Positions 1 through 6,449 of a stretch of 25,220 bases of DNA are shown here, piece after piece. A program made the translations under genes and the position numbers. The notes under the pieces were generated by a model, which was not told the origin of the DNA, did no database searches, and was given only the letters and a program-made list of their open reading frames with translations. Position 1 is the stretch's first letter; each line of letters begins with the position of its first letter. The stretch is taken from assembly GCA_022360595.1 (NCBI GenBank), contig JAKSCN010000270.1, forward strand, positions 1-25,220, given 5' to 3'. The DNA comes from Chromatiales bacterium (GTDB lineage: Bacteria; Pseudomonadota; Gammaproteobacteria; Chromatiales; Chromatiaceae).

Positions 1-129
1 TGGTGGGAAAAGCTGGCCACCACGGGCATGAAACAGGACTTTAGCTGGGATGCCAGCGCGGAGCACTATATCGATGTCTATCACATGGCGATGGACAACC
101 CGGCCATCAACCCGCTCAAAACCGCTTAG
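1..129 (+). CDS. glgA: Glycogen synthase, C-terminal fragment
   Basis: This is the last 42 codons of a gene whose start lies before the window, ending in TAG. The tail reads W-W-E-K-L-A-T-T-G-M, then KQDFSW, then ASAEHYIDVY. The pattern G-M-x-Q-D-F-S-W followed by S-A-x-x-Y-x-x-V-Y is the usual C-terminus of bacterial glycogen synthases of the GT5 family, which transfer glucose from ADP-glucose to the growing alpha-1,4-glucan in the cytoplasm. The call rests only on this tail; the catalytic N-terminal part is not visible. The gene converges on panD, with a shared terminator between them. Confidence 0.8.
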   Translation, partial: WWEKLATTGMKQDFSWDASAEHYIDVYHMAMDNPAINPLKTA

Positions 130-136
130 AACTTAT

Positions 137-157
137 TAGGGCCGTTAACAGGCCCTA
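137..157. repeat. Small palindrome, copy 1 of 3
   Basis: Arms TAGGGCC (137-143) and GGCCCTA (151-157) flank GTTAACA. It begins eight bases after the glgA stop codon. Near-identical elements lie at 5236-5257 and 24931-24954; all three share a 5' ATTAGGGC and sit at gene ends. Confidence 0.6.
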
Positions 158-166
158 CGCAAATAG

Positions 167-201
167 AAAAGGCCGTCAGCAGCGCCTGCTGACGGCCTTT
201 T
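167..201. terminator. Bidirectional intrinsic terminator between glgA and panD
   Basis: A perfect 16-bp stem (167-182 pairing with 186-201) encloses a 3-nt loop CGC. The stem starts with AAAA and ends with TTTT, so it gives a GC-rich hairpin followed by U residues on both strands. It lies between the convergent glgA stop (129) and panD stop (239) and can end both transcripts. Confidence 0.9.
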
Positions 202-238
202 GATCTTTGGCCACTTGATTGTTGGGAGCCAGACCGGC

Positions 239-619
239 TTAAGCGACCTGAGTAGCGATAGTATCGCCGGTACCGGTTACGAAATTGTGCTCGTTGCAGT
301 AAACCAGGCTGGGCTTGAAATCGGCCAGCTCTTTCTCATCCAGCGTGGCGTAGGCGCAGATGATCACCCGATCACCCGGTGACGCCTTGTGCGCAGCAGC
401 GCCATTCACAGAGATAATCCGGGAACCACGCTCAGCCTCAATGGCGTAAGTGGTGAAACGCTCACCATTACTTACGTTGTAAATCTGAATCTGTTCATAG
501 GGAAGGATACCCGCCAGATCCATCAGATCTTTATCTATGGCACACGACCCTTCATAGTCCAACTCAGCATGAGTCACACAGGCACGGTGCAATTTGCATT
601 TTAGAAGCGTCAACTGCAT
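239..619 (-). CDS. panD: Aspartate 1-decarboxylase proenzyme (PanD)
   Basis: This 126-residue protein is the usual length for PanD, which decarboxylates L-aspartate to beta-alanine for pantothenate synthesis in the cytoplasm. The family enzyme is made as a proenzyme that cuts itself between Gly24 and Ser25, leaving a pyruvoyl group on the new N-terminus. Here Y22-E23-G24-S25-C26 matches that site exactly. K9, the H11-R12 pair and the later 'NGAAAHKASPGDRVIICAYA' segment are also typical. The start at 619 is preceded by GAGGAG about 10 nt upstream. The gene has its own promoter-like sequence (652-680) and is separated from panBC by mscS and a Sel1/SPOR gene, so it is probably transcribed independently at least in part. 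Confidence 0.97.
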   Translation of the reverse strand: MQLTLLKCKLHRACVTHAELDYEGSCAIDKDLMDLAGILPYEQIQIYNVSNGERFTTYAIEAERGSRIISVNGAAAHKASPGDRVIICAYATLDEKELADFKPSLVYCNEHNFVTGTGDTIATQVA

Positions 620-651
620 CGGGAACCGACTCCTCGTAATCGAAACGTAAT

Positions 652-680
652 ATTATCAACCTAAATGTCGCATATTGCAA
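652..680 (-). promoter_or_regulatory. Predicted sigma-70 promoter of panD
   Basis: Read on the minus strand, TTGCAA (675-680) is followed after exactly 17 nt by GATAAT (652-657), a 5/6 match to the -10 consensus. Transcription would begin near 645, leaving a leader of about 26 nt that contains the panD Shine-Dalgarno. The -35 box lies inside a 15-bp sequence that also occurs before panB. Confidence 0.55.
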
Positions 681-686
681 TGCAGC
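672..686 (-). promoter_or_regulatory. 15-bp sequence shared with the panB upstream region (panD copy)
   Basis: On the minus strand this reads GCTGCATTGCAATAT, identical to plus-strand 5261-5275 beside panB. The core ATTGCAAT is palindromic, so either orientation could be bound by a dimeric protein. It covers the predicted -35 box of panD, which would suit a repressor site. That role is inference. Confidence 0.4.
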
Positions 687-694
687 ATTCGTTT

Positions 695-1696
695 TCAGTT
701 ATTGCGCTCCATCGCCTCTTTAATCACCCTGAACCGCTTGATCCACGGCCTCTCCCGCTTCACACTTTCAGGCAGAGCATTCATCACCCTTTTTGCTTCA
801 CCCAGCGTGGCATAGCTGCCGGTAACCACCGCATACCACTGTTGTCCGAAGCGAGAATAGCTAAATGTGGCAGATTGTCCAGAAACTTTTAGACTTTTCT
901 GCAATTCCAAAGCGCTTTCACGGTTGTCTGTTGCAAATACCTGAATCGTATAGTTTCCATCAGGCTGCATCATAATCCACTCTCCACCTTGAAAAAATGG
1001 CACGTTTTGGCCAGTTTTCAAGGTTTTTTCAGTACTATTTTCGGCTGGAGGTTTCGCTGCTAACTTATTGTTTTTACTTACATCAACTTTAAGCTTTTGG
1101 TGAGGGTTTTCCAGTTTGACAGAAACAGCCCCCACAACCTCTCCCGGCAGCACCAAGCCCACTGGCGTGGCTTTAGGAACGTAGGGCTGGCCCAGTTTGG
1201 TCAACATCTCCTTCGCTTTTTTTGACCCACCGTGGGCCGCTTGGGTATACCAATGGATCGCCTGGGCCTGGCTTTGATCAACACCGCGCCCCAAATAGTA
1301 GAGGGAAGCCAGATTGAACTGGGCTTTCGAGAACCCCTGTTGCGCTGCCTTTTCCCACCAATACGCCGACTGGCTGTCATCCATCTCAACCCAGGTCCCC
1401 TGCTGATACCAGTTACCGAGGTTGAATTGGGCTGCCGGAAAACCGCCCTCCGCCGCCTTCAGCAGCCAATGCTTGGCCAGATCCGGGCTGAATGCAACAC
1501 CAATACCTTCGGCATAAAGCACACTCAGATAAAACTGGGCTCGCACGTTACCTGCTTCAGCCTCCGGCCGCCATAGATCATAGGCGGCCGTCCAATCCTT
1601 ACGTTGATAAGCTTCATACCCCTGTTGCACGCTGTCGGCAACAGCATTGCCGATGAACATCCAGCAAATAGCACACCCAATCACCAATCCACGCAT
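695..1696 (-). CDS. Exported Sel1-repeat protein with C-terminal SPOR domain
   Basis: The 333-residue protein begins with a signal peptide (MRGLVIGCAICWMFIGNAVA, cleavage after about residue 20). Residues about 35-165 hold Sel1-like TPR repeats, visible as AQFYLSVLYAEGIGV, AAQFNLGNWYQQGTW and AQFNLASLYYLGRGV, each followed by an A-x-x-W-x-x-K/Q-A-A-x-x-G helix. A low-complexity linker follows. A SPOR domain occupies about 248-320 (NYTIQVFATDNRESA ... QWYAVVTGSYATLGEAKRVM). SPOR domains bind denuded peptidoglycan strands, often at the division septum, and Sel1 repeats bind proteins, so a periplasmic cell-wall adaptor is likely. The start at 1696 has an AGG six bases upstream. It lies 29 bp behind mscS and probably shares its transcript. 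I do not recognise a named orthologue. Confidence 0.85.
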   Translation of the reverse strand: MRGLVIGCAICWMFIGNAVADSVQQGYEAYQRKDWTAAYDLWRPEAEAGNVRAQFYLSVLYAEGIGVAFSPDLAKHWLLKAAEGGFPAAQFNLGNWYQQGTWVEMDDSQSAYWWEKAAQQGFSKAQFNLASLYYLGRGVDQSQAQAIHWYTQAAHGGSKKAKEMLTKLGQPYVPKATPVGLVLPGEVVGAVSVKLENPHQKLKVDVSKNNKLAAKPPAENSTEKTLKTGQNVPFFQGGEWIMMQPDGNYTIQVFATDNRESALELQKSLKVSGQSATFSYSRFGQQWYAVVTGSYATLGEAKRVMNALPESVKRERPWIKRFRVIKEAMERNN

Positions 1697-1712
1697 TTAA
1701 ACCTATCCCTAT

Positions 1713-1732
1713 TTACTACTTCTTACTACTTC
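1713..1732. repeat. Perfect 10-bp tandem duplication at the mscS stop codon
   Basis: TTACTACTTC occurs twice in a row (1713-1722 and 1723-1732). On the minus strand this duplicates the mscS end, so AAG TAG TAA is followed by another copy. It looks like replication slippage, is outside coding sequence apart from the mscS end, and has no obvious role. Confidence 0.6.
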
Positions 1733-3492
1733 ACTCGCGGGAACACCACTGGGGCAGGCTTTACGCCCAACCCTGTCGTCTCTGAAACGATCTCTTTCGC
1801 CAATTTCTGACCTAAATCGATGGCGTCACTCTGGCCCATCTCAGCGCCAGCTTCACCATTCAGCTCTTCCTGTTTCATATAGAGTGTCTGGGTCGGGAAA
1901 GCGAACTCCACCCCAAGACGCTGGGCCAGACGCAGAATATCAAGCATGAAGCGGTGACGCTCCCTCAGCTCGGTGCTCCATTCCGGCGTTATCCAGAAGA
2001 CGTAGAGCAGAATATCCAGTGAGGAGGCCGCAAACTCATTCAGGTAGACGTGGTAGTAATCCTTGCGCATATAGGGGTGTTGACGCACCAGTTCACGCAC
2101 CCCTTCGCAGAATGCCTCAATGCGGTCAGGGGGTGTGTCATAGGTGAGCGAGAGTTTGCACGAGAGTCGGCGATATCTGCGCTCCCCCATATTATCCACC
2201 GTTGCGGTAATAAACTTGGAGTTGGGCACCGTCACCACCGAATTGTAGAACGTACGGATGCGGGTACTGCGAAAGCCGATACGCTCAACACTCCCCTCGG
2301 CGCCATCAACAATAACCCAGTCCCCAACCGAGAAGGTTCTATCCATCAATACGGTAACGGAGCCAAACAGGTTCTGAACCATGTCCTTGGCCGCCAGGGC
2401 AAAGGCCAGACCACCCAGACCGAGACCAGCCAGCAGACTGGAGATATCGACATTGAGATTGTCGGCAATGAAGACAAAGCCGATGACGGTGATGAAGATC
2501 TTCAGCGTTCTTGGAATCAGGGGAACCAGCGCATCATCCAGTTTATTCGCCGTCTCCTGGGCACGCTTATACAGAAATGCCGAGACCAGATCGACCAACC
2601 GGTAGGCGGCCCACACACCGGATATACTGGCGAGAAACTTTACCGCCAGCAGCAGCACCAGCATCGCCCCTTCTGGCAATCCCATAAGATTGATCCCGAT
2701 CCACCAGATAATAGCCATCGCCATCAGCCCCAAAGGGCGCAGAATATCAGTGGAGATCTCCTTAAACTCCTGGTGATCGGTGGAATCACGCCAACGACGC
2801 ACCAATGACCGGAGGAAGAAGGAGACTATCTTGTCGAGAATCACACCCACCAGCACCATGACCAGCAGACCAATCCACTGCCAGTTCTGCAGCATCAGGG
2901 TCGACTGCTTCAGAGAAGCGGGAATTTGCTGACGCAGACGAATGTGCCAGGGCACAAAGGAGGCCTCACCATCTTTGCCTTTAACACGCTCTTTCGAGGC
3001 CATCTCATCCATAATCTGCGGCAGCTTATCGATACTCTCACGATCGAACAGCCAACGCCCCGAGGCAGCCTGGGCAATTTTGATCTCACCACTCTTATAC
3101 GTGTGAAACAGGTAGGGCTTGCCCTCAGTACGGCGCGGTATTTTCTTGGTATTGATCAGGCGGGTGCGGTCCAGCACCTCCAACAGCATCCAGGCCAGAT
3201 CCCTGCCGCGCTCCTCCCGCACCAATGGATTGACATCAGCAAGATCCAGCGCGGTAACCGCTACACTGATCTTATCTGGCGTACCACGCTTGATATCATT
3301 CATCGCCCCCAAAAAGGTCTCCATGGTCGCCCGCGGACTTTTCAGCCCTTCGGGGACAGGCTCTTGTACGGGTGCGGCCTCTGTTTCAGCAGTGCCATTC
3401 GATGCGGCGGTTTCCGCCAAAACGGTTGGGACTGAAAACGAGAGAAATAGAGAGATAAAGAGAAACAGGAAATGACGTTTAACGATCATCAT
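1726..3492 (-). CDS. MscS-family mechanosensitive ion channel
   Basis: The 588-residue protein starts with a signal peptide (about 1-27, ending in VLAET) and a soluble periplasmic region to about residue 180. Transmembrane helices follow at about 200-225, 245-270, 275-305 and 330-350. The last is followed by the pore-lining Gly/Ala-rich helix G-L-G-L-G-G-L-A-F-A-L-A-A-K-D near residue 365, then the MscS beta domain (RTFSVGDWVIVDG, then V-x-R-I-G-F-R-S-T-R-I-R-T) and a C-terminal alpha/beta part. These channels open under membrane tension to release solutes during hypo-osmotic shock. It is larger than E. coli MscS (286 residues) because of the N-terminal extension, resembling YnaI/YbdG-type members. 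ATG at 3492 has AAGG about 8 nt upstream; a second ATG follows directly. Which ions or solutes pass is unknown. Confidence 0.92.
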   Translation of the reverse strand: MMIVKRHFLFLFISLFLSFSVPTVLAETAASNGTAETEAAPVQEPVPEGLKSPRATMETFLGAMNDIKRGTPDKISVAVTALDLADVNPLVREERGRDLAWMLLEVLDRTRLINTKKIPRRTEGKPYLFHTYKSGEIKIAQAASGRWLFDRESIDKLPQIMDEMASKERVKGKDGEASFVPWHIRLRQQIPASLKQSTLMLQNWQWIGLLVMVLVGVILDKIVSFFLRSLVRRWRDSTDHQEFKEISTDILRPLGLMAMAIIWWIGINLMGLPEGAMLVLLLAVKFLASISGVWAAYRLVDLVSAFLYKRAQETANKLDDALVPLIPRTLKIFITVIGFVFIADNLNVDISSLLAGLGLGGLAFALAAKDMVQNLFGSVTVLMDRTFSVGDWVIVDGAEGSVERIGFRSTRIRTFYNSVVTVPNSKFITATVDNMGERRYRRLSCKLSLTYDTPPDRIEAFCEGVRELVRQHPYMRKDYYHVYLNEFAASSLDILLYVFWITPEWSTELRERHRFMLDILRLAQRLGVEFAFPTQTLYMKQEELNGEAGAEMGQSDAIDLGQKLAKEIVSETTGLGVKPAPVVFPRVK

Positions 3493-3533
3493 CCACAGCC
3501 TTATGAAAATCTGTCGAAACGGTAAAGTTTGTT

Positions 3534-3563
3534 ATTGTACCCTTGGGCCGATCCGCCTGTCTA
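3534..3563 (-). promoter_or_regulatory. Predicted promoter of mscS, with its -35 box on the panC stop codon
   Basis: On the minus strand TAGACA (3558-3563, 5/6 to TTGACA) is followed after 18 nt by TACAAT (3534-3539, 5/6 to TATAAT). The TAG of the -35 box is the panC stop codon itself. A start near 3527 would give a leader of about 35 nt. It separates mscS and the Sel1/SPOR gene from panBC. Confidence 0.5.
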
Positions 3564-4412
3564 AGCAAGATCAAGTGTCATATTATCAATCAATCGCGCC
3601 TTACCCAGATAGGCTGCCGCCAGCATCACCAACTGCTGATCACCGTCTAACGGTTCGGTCAGATCGGCGGCCCGGCGAATCTTAAAGTAGTCCGGCGTAA
3701 GCCCAGTCTCCTTCAGTGTTTGATTAGCCTGTGCTTCAAGAGTGGCGTAATCACGTTTACCGCTGCGAATCGACTCTGCTGTCTGCTGTAGAACCCGATA
3801 GAGCGCAGGCGCTATAGCCCGCTCCTCACGGGTCAGATAACCGTTGCGGGAGCTGCGCGCCAAACCGTCCGCTTCACGCACCGTGGACACTCCCATAATC
3901 TCAACCGGCAAGCAGAGGTCTTCAGCCATCCGGCGGATCACCATCAACTGCTGAAAGTCCTTCTCACCGAACACGGCAACATCAGGCAGCGCCATATTGA
4001 TGAGCTTACAGACCACCGTGGCAACGCCGACAAAGTGGCCGGGACGTGATTCGCCGCAGAGGATATCGGAGATCAGCGGCACTTCGACCCGGGTCTGCTC
4101 CGACTGGGGTTTGGGGTACATCTCTTTAACGGTCGGTGCAAATACCAGATCGGTATTGATACCGGCCAGCTTGTCACTATCGGCTTCCAGGGTACGGGGA
4201 TAACTACCGAAGTCCTCCCCTTCACCAAACTGCAACGGATTGACGAAGATGGAGACAACGGTTCTATCCGCTACACCCTGGGCACGCCTCACCAGTTCAA
4301 GGTGACCGTCATGGAGATTCCCCATGGTGGGAATCAATGCGACCCTCTCTCCTGCTTTTTTCCAGCCAAGCACCTGCTCCCGGAGCGCCTGGATCGAGTT
4401 AACCGTATTCAT
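3561..4412 (-). CDS. panC: Pantothenate synthetase (pantoate--beta-alanine ligase)
   Basis: This 283-residue protein is the normal length for PanC, which joins pantoate and beta-alanine with ATP through a pantoyl-adenylate to make pantothenate. The nucleotidyltransferase HxGH motif is H34-D-G-H37 within PTMGNLHDGH. FVNPLQFGEGED, the GHFVGVATVV segment, FGEKDFQQL and the KMSKS-equivalent S-S-R-N-G-Y-L are all present. The start ATG lies inside the last codons of panB, with a 4-nt ATGA overlap, so translation of the two is coupled. The substrates come from panB (pantoate precursor) and panD (beta-alanine) in the same region. Confidence 0.98.
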   Translation of the reverse strand: MNTVNSIQALREQVLGWKKAGERVALIPTMGNLHDGHLELVRRAQGVADRTVVSIFVNPLQFGEGEDFGSYPRTLEADSDKLAGINTDLVFAPTVKEMYPKPQSEQTRVEVPLISDILCGESRPGHFVGVATVVCKLINMALPDVAVFGEKDFQQLMVIRRMAEDLCLPVEIMGVSTVREADGLARSSRNGYLTREERAIAPALYRVLQQTAESIRSGKRDYATLEAQANQTLKETGLTPDYFKIRRAADLTEPLDGDQQLVMLAAAYLGKARLIDNMTLDLA

Positions 4413-5206
4413 TCAAAAGTGTGCTCAGCAGAGGGAAAAGTGACCGCTTTCACCGCCTTCACATAGGCGGCAATCGCCTCAGGCACAGAGTTGGTCTCTT
4501 CCAGGAAATTCTTTGAAAACTTGGGCATATAACGGGGCGTGATGCCCAACATGTCATAGACAACCAGTACCTGCCCATCACAATCCGGGCCAGCACCAAT
4601 GCCGATCACAGGTATTGTCAGGGTCTGGCTGATCTCTTTCGCCAAGCTGCTCGGCACACACTCCAGCACCAACATTTTGGCGCCGGCTTGCTCTAATGCA
4701 ATCGCATCCTCTTTGATACTGTGGGCGGATTCTGCATCGCGCCCCTGTACCTTATAGCCACCCAGTTTATGAACGGACTGAGGCAGCAACCCCAAATGGC
4801 CACAGACAGGCACACCATTGGCAGACAACTGTTCAACAACGGGCAGTTGCTCAGCGCCCCCCTCCAGTTTAACCATCTGAGCCCCACCCTCTTTCATAAG
4901 CAGTTCAGCCGTATCCAAGGCCCGTTCCACCGAGCTATAGCTCATAAACGGCATGTCGGCGATCAGCAAGGCATTACGTCGACCGCGATTGACGCACTGG
5001 GTGTGGTAGACGATCTCATCCACGGTCACCGGCAGCGTTGTCTCCTGCCCCTGAATCACCATACCCAAGGAGTCACCGACAAGAATGACTTCAACACCAG
5101 CATCCTCAAGGGCCGCCGTAAAACTGGCATCATAGCTGGTCAACATTGTTATTTTTTCACCCTGCTGCTTCATCTGGATCAGGGCTGCTGTGGTCACTCG
5201 AGCCAT
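4409..5206 (-). CDS. panB: 3-methyl-2-oxobutanoate hydroxymethyltransferase
   Basis: PanB transfers a hydroxymethyl group from 5,10-methylene-tetrahydrofolate to alpha-ketoisovalerate to give ketopantoate, the first committed step to pantothenate and coenzyme A. The 265-residue length fits the family. Visible motifs are TSYDASFTAALEDAG near the N-terminus, V-G-D45-S-L-G-M with the magnesium-binding aspartate, ADMPFMSY with the second metal aspartate, and GAGPDCDGQVLVVYDMLG. The start at 5206 has a perfect AGGAGG upstream with standard spacing. It needs folate, and folK lies two genes upstream in the same block. panC overlaps its end. Confidence 0.98.
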   Translation of the reverse strand: MARVTTAALIQMKQQGEKITMLTSYDASFTAALEDAGVEVILVGDSLGMVIQGQETTLPVTVDEIVYHTQCVNRGRRNALLIADMPFMSYSSVERALDTAELLMKEGGAQMVKLEGGAEQLPVVEQLSANGVPVCGHLGLLPQSVHKLGGYKVQGRDAESAHSIKEDAIALEQAGAKMLVLECVPSSLAKEISQTLTIPVIGIGAGPDCDGQVLVVYDMLGITPRYMPKFSKNFLEETNSVPEAIAAYVKAVKAVTFPSAEHTFE

Positions 5207-5211
5207 GTCAG

Positions 5212-5219
5212 GACCTCCT
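5212..5219 (-). promoter_or_regulatory. Strong ribosome binding site of panB
   Basis: On the minus strand the sequence reads AGGAGGTC and lies about 6 nt before the panB ATG. It is a full match to the anti-Shine-Dalgarno, the strongest such site I noticed in this block, and it fixes the start at 5206. Confidence 0.8.
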
Positions 5220-5235
5220 ATTAGCTATTCATGAT

Positions 5236-5257
5236 TAGGGCTTAAATACAGGCCCTA
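5236..5257. repeat. Small palindrome, copy 2 of 3
   Basis: Plus strand TAGGGC (5236-5241), a TTAAATACA spacer with a variant core, and GGCCCTA (5251-5257). It lies between the kinase stop codon and the panB start. The core differs from copies 1 and 3, which carry GTTAACA. Confidence 0.5.
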
Positions 5258-5260
5258 TTT

Positions 5261-5275
5261 GCTGCATTGCAATAT
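5261..5275 (+). promoter_or_regulatory. 15-bp sequence shared with the panD upstream region (panB copy)
   Basis: GCTGCATTGCAATAT here is identical to the minus strand of 672-686. It lies about 55-69 bp upstream of the panB start and ends on the first base of the kinase stop codon (TAA on the minus strand). It contains TTGCAA, which could serve as a -35 box for panB, but the matching -10 (TATTTA after 18 nt) is poor. A shared operator for pantothenate genes is a hypothesis. Confidence 0.4.
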
Positions 5276-5934
5276 TAGAACAGTGTCGGTGCCGGATTGA
5301 AATAGTGTTTTCCCCTGCTGATACTACGGATTTGTTCCAGCAGTAACTGATAGTCCTCATCCCGATCAACAGGGTTGATGGTCGCCGCATTGACGATCAA
5401 TAGAGGTGAACGGTCATATTGGTGGAAAAAATGGGTGTAGGCATCACTCAAACGCTGCAAATAACCACTGTCGATATGGCGCTCCTCGTGGCGCGAACGG
5501 CGCTTGATCCGCTGCACCAGCACATCAACCGGCGCTTGCAGATAGACCACCAGATCCGGTGCCGGCGCTTCCATCGCCAGTCGCTGATAAACCTGCTGAT
5601 AGAGGTTCAGCTCTTCAGGATCCAGATTCACCTCAGCAAACAGACGATCCTTCTCCAACATAAAATCGGCCACCAGCCCCTGACGAAACAGATCAGCCTG
5701 GCGCAACCGCTCCAGTTGTTGATTACGCTGAAACAGGAAAAAGAGCTGGGTGGGAAAAGCGGCGGAGCCACCGTCGCTATAAAAGCGCTCGAGGAAAGGG
5801 TTCTCTTCAGCCGCTTCCAGCAAGGTATCACAGGCGAAGCTTTCAGACAGCCGCTTCACCAGGCTGGTTTTACCTACCCCGATGGGCCCCTCGACGACAA
5901 TGTAGCCGGGGGTTGGCAATCCACTAGCACTCAT
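5275..5934 (-). CDS. Deoxynucleoside kinase family protein
   Basis: The 219-residue cytoplasmic protein has a P-loop G16-P-I-G-V-G-K-T-S24 close to the N-terminus, the EKDRLFA segment corresponding to the DRS/ERS motif of deoxynucleoside kinases, and the arginine-rich lid RIKRRSRHEER followed by IDSGYLQRLSDAY. Family members phosphorylate deoxyadenosine, deoxyguanosine or related nucleosides; the substrate cannot be read from the sequence. Genes of this family are often found between folK and panB in gammaproteobacteria, as here. The start ATG overlaps the end of folK by 11 nt, with AAGGGG about 9 nt upstream inside folK, so translation is probably coupled. Confidence 0.88.
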   Translation of the reverse strand: MSASGLPTPGYIVVEGPIGVGKTSLVKRLSESFACDTLLEAAEENPFLERFYSDGGSAAFPTQLFFLFQRNQQLERLRQADLFRQGLVADFMLEKDRLFAEVNLDPEELNLYQQVYQRLAMEAPAPDLVVYLQAPVDVLVQRIKRRSRHEERHIDSGYLQRLSDAYTHFFHQYDRSPLLIVNAATINPVDRDEDYQLLLEQIRSISRGKHYFNPAPTLF

Positions 5935-6442
5935 GGTGAGTAACCCCTTCAGTGCTCAGCGTGGCAAGCAGCCCGTCCAGCGTCCCCTTGTCCGAAATCG
6001 GCAACTGGCCGGGCGCCACATCCCGCAACGGAACCAAAACAAAAGCACGTTCGTGCATACGCGGATGGGGAATGGTAAGTTCAGCGGTATCCAGCACCAG
6101 GTCACCGTACAGCAAAATATCCAGATCCAATGTGCGCGGCCCCCAACGTACATCCCTGACACGGCCGTGAGCCTCCTCAATGGCCTGCAGTGCGTTTAGC
6201 AGCGCTGGGGGTGTCAATGTTGTGCGCAGCTTGACCGCTGCATTCAGATAATTGGGCTGCCCCGCGGGTCCACCCACCGGGGTGGTGTCGTAGAAATTCG
6301 AGTGCTTCAGGAGCACTATCGCCGGGTTCTGGGCGATCTCCGCCAACGCACTCTGCAACTGCATGCAAGGATTCTCAAGATTACTACCTAGAGCGACATA
6401 GGCCTCAACCCACTCTGCCCCGCCAAAACTGGTAACGCTCAT
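5924..6442 (-). CDS. folK: 2-amino-4-hydroxy-6-hydroxymethyldihydropteridine pyrophosphokinase
   Basis: HPPK transfers pyrophosphate from ATP to 6-hydroxymethyl-7,8-dihydropterin, the step before dihydropteroate synthase in folate synthesis. The 172-residue protein shows AYVALGSNLENP near the N-terminus, NFYDTTPVGGPAGQPNYLNAAV, the PROSITE-type signature R-W-G-P-R-T-L-D-L-D-I-L-L-Y with the two metal-binding aspartates, and IPHPRMHERAFVLVPL. ATG at 6442 is 7 nt past the pcnB stop and has no strong Shine-Dalgarno, which suggests coupling to pcnB translation. The first residues (MSVTSFGGAEW) are slightly longer than in E. coli. Confidence 0.96.
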   Translation of the reverse strand: MSVTSFGGAEWVEAYVALGSNLENPCMQLQSALAEIAQNPAIVLLKHSNFYDTTPVGGPAGQPNYLNAAVKLRTTLTPPALLNALQAIEEAHGRVRDVRWGPRTLDLDILLYGDLVLDTAELTIPHPRMHERAFVLVPLRDVAPGQLPISDKGTLDGLLATLSTEGVTHHEC

Positions 6443-6449
6443 TTAAGGC

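Noticed and set aside
2050..2808. A 252-codon plus-strand frame opposite mscS
   Set aside because: It is a shadow of a clear MscS gene; the composition (rich in His, Gln and Arg) is not that of a real protein.
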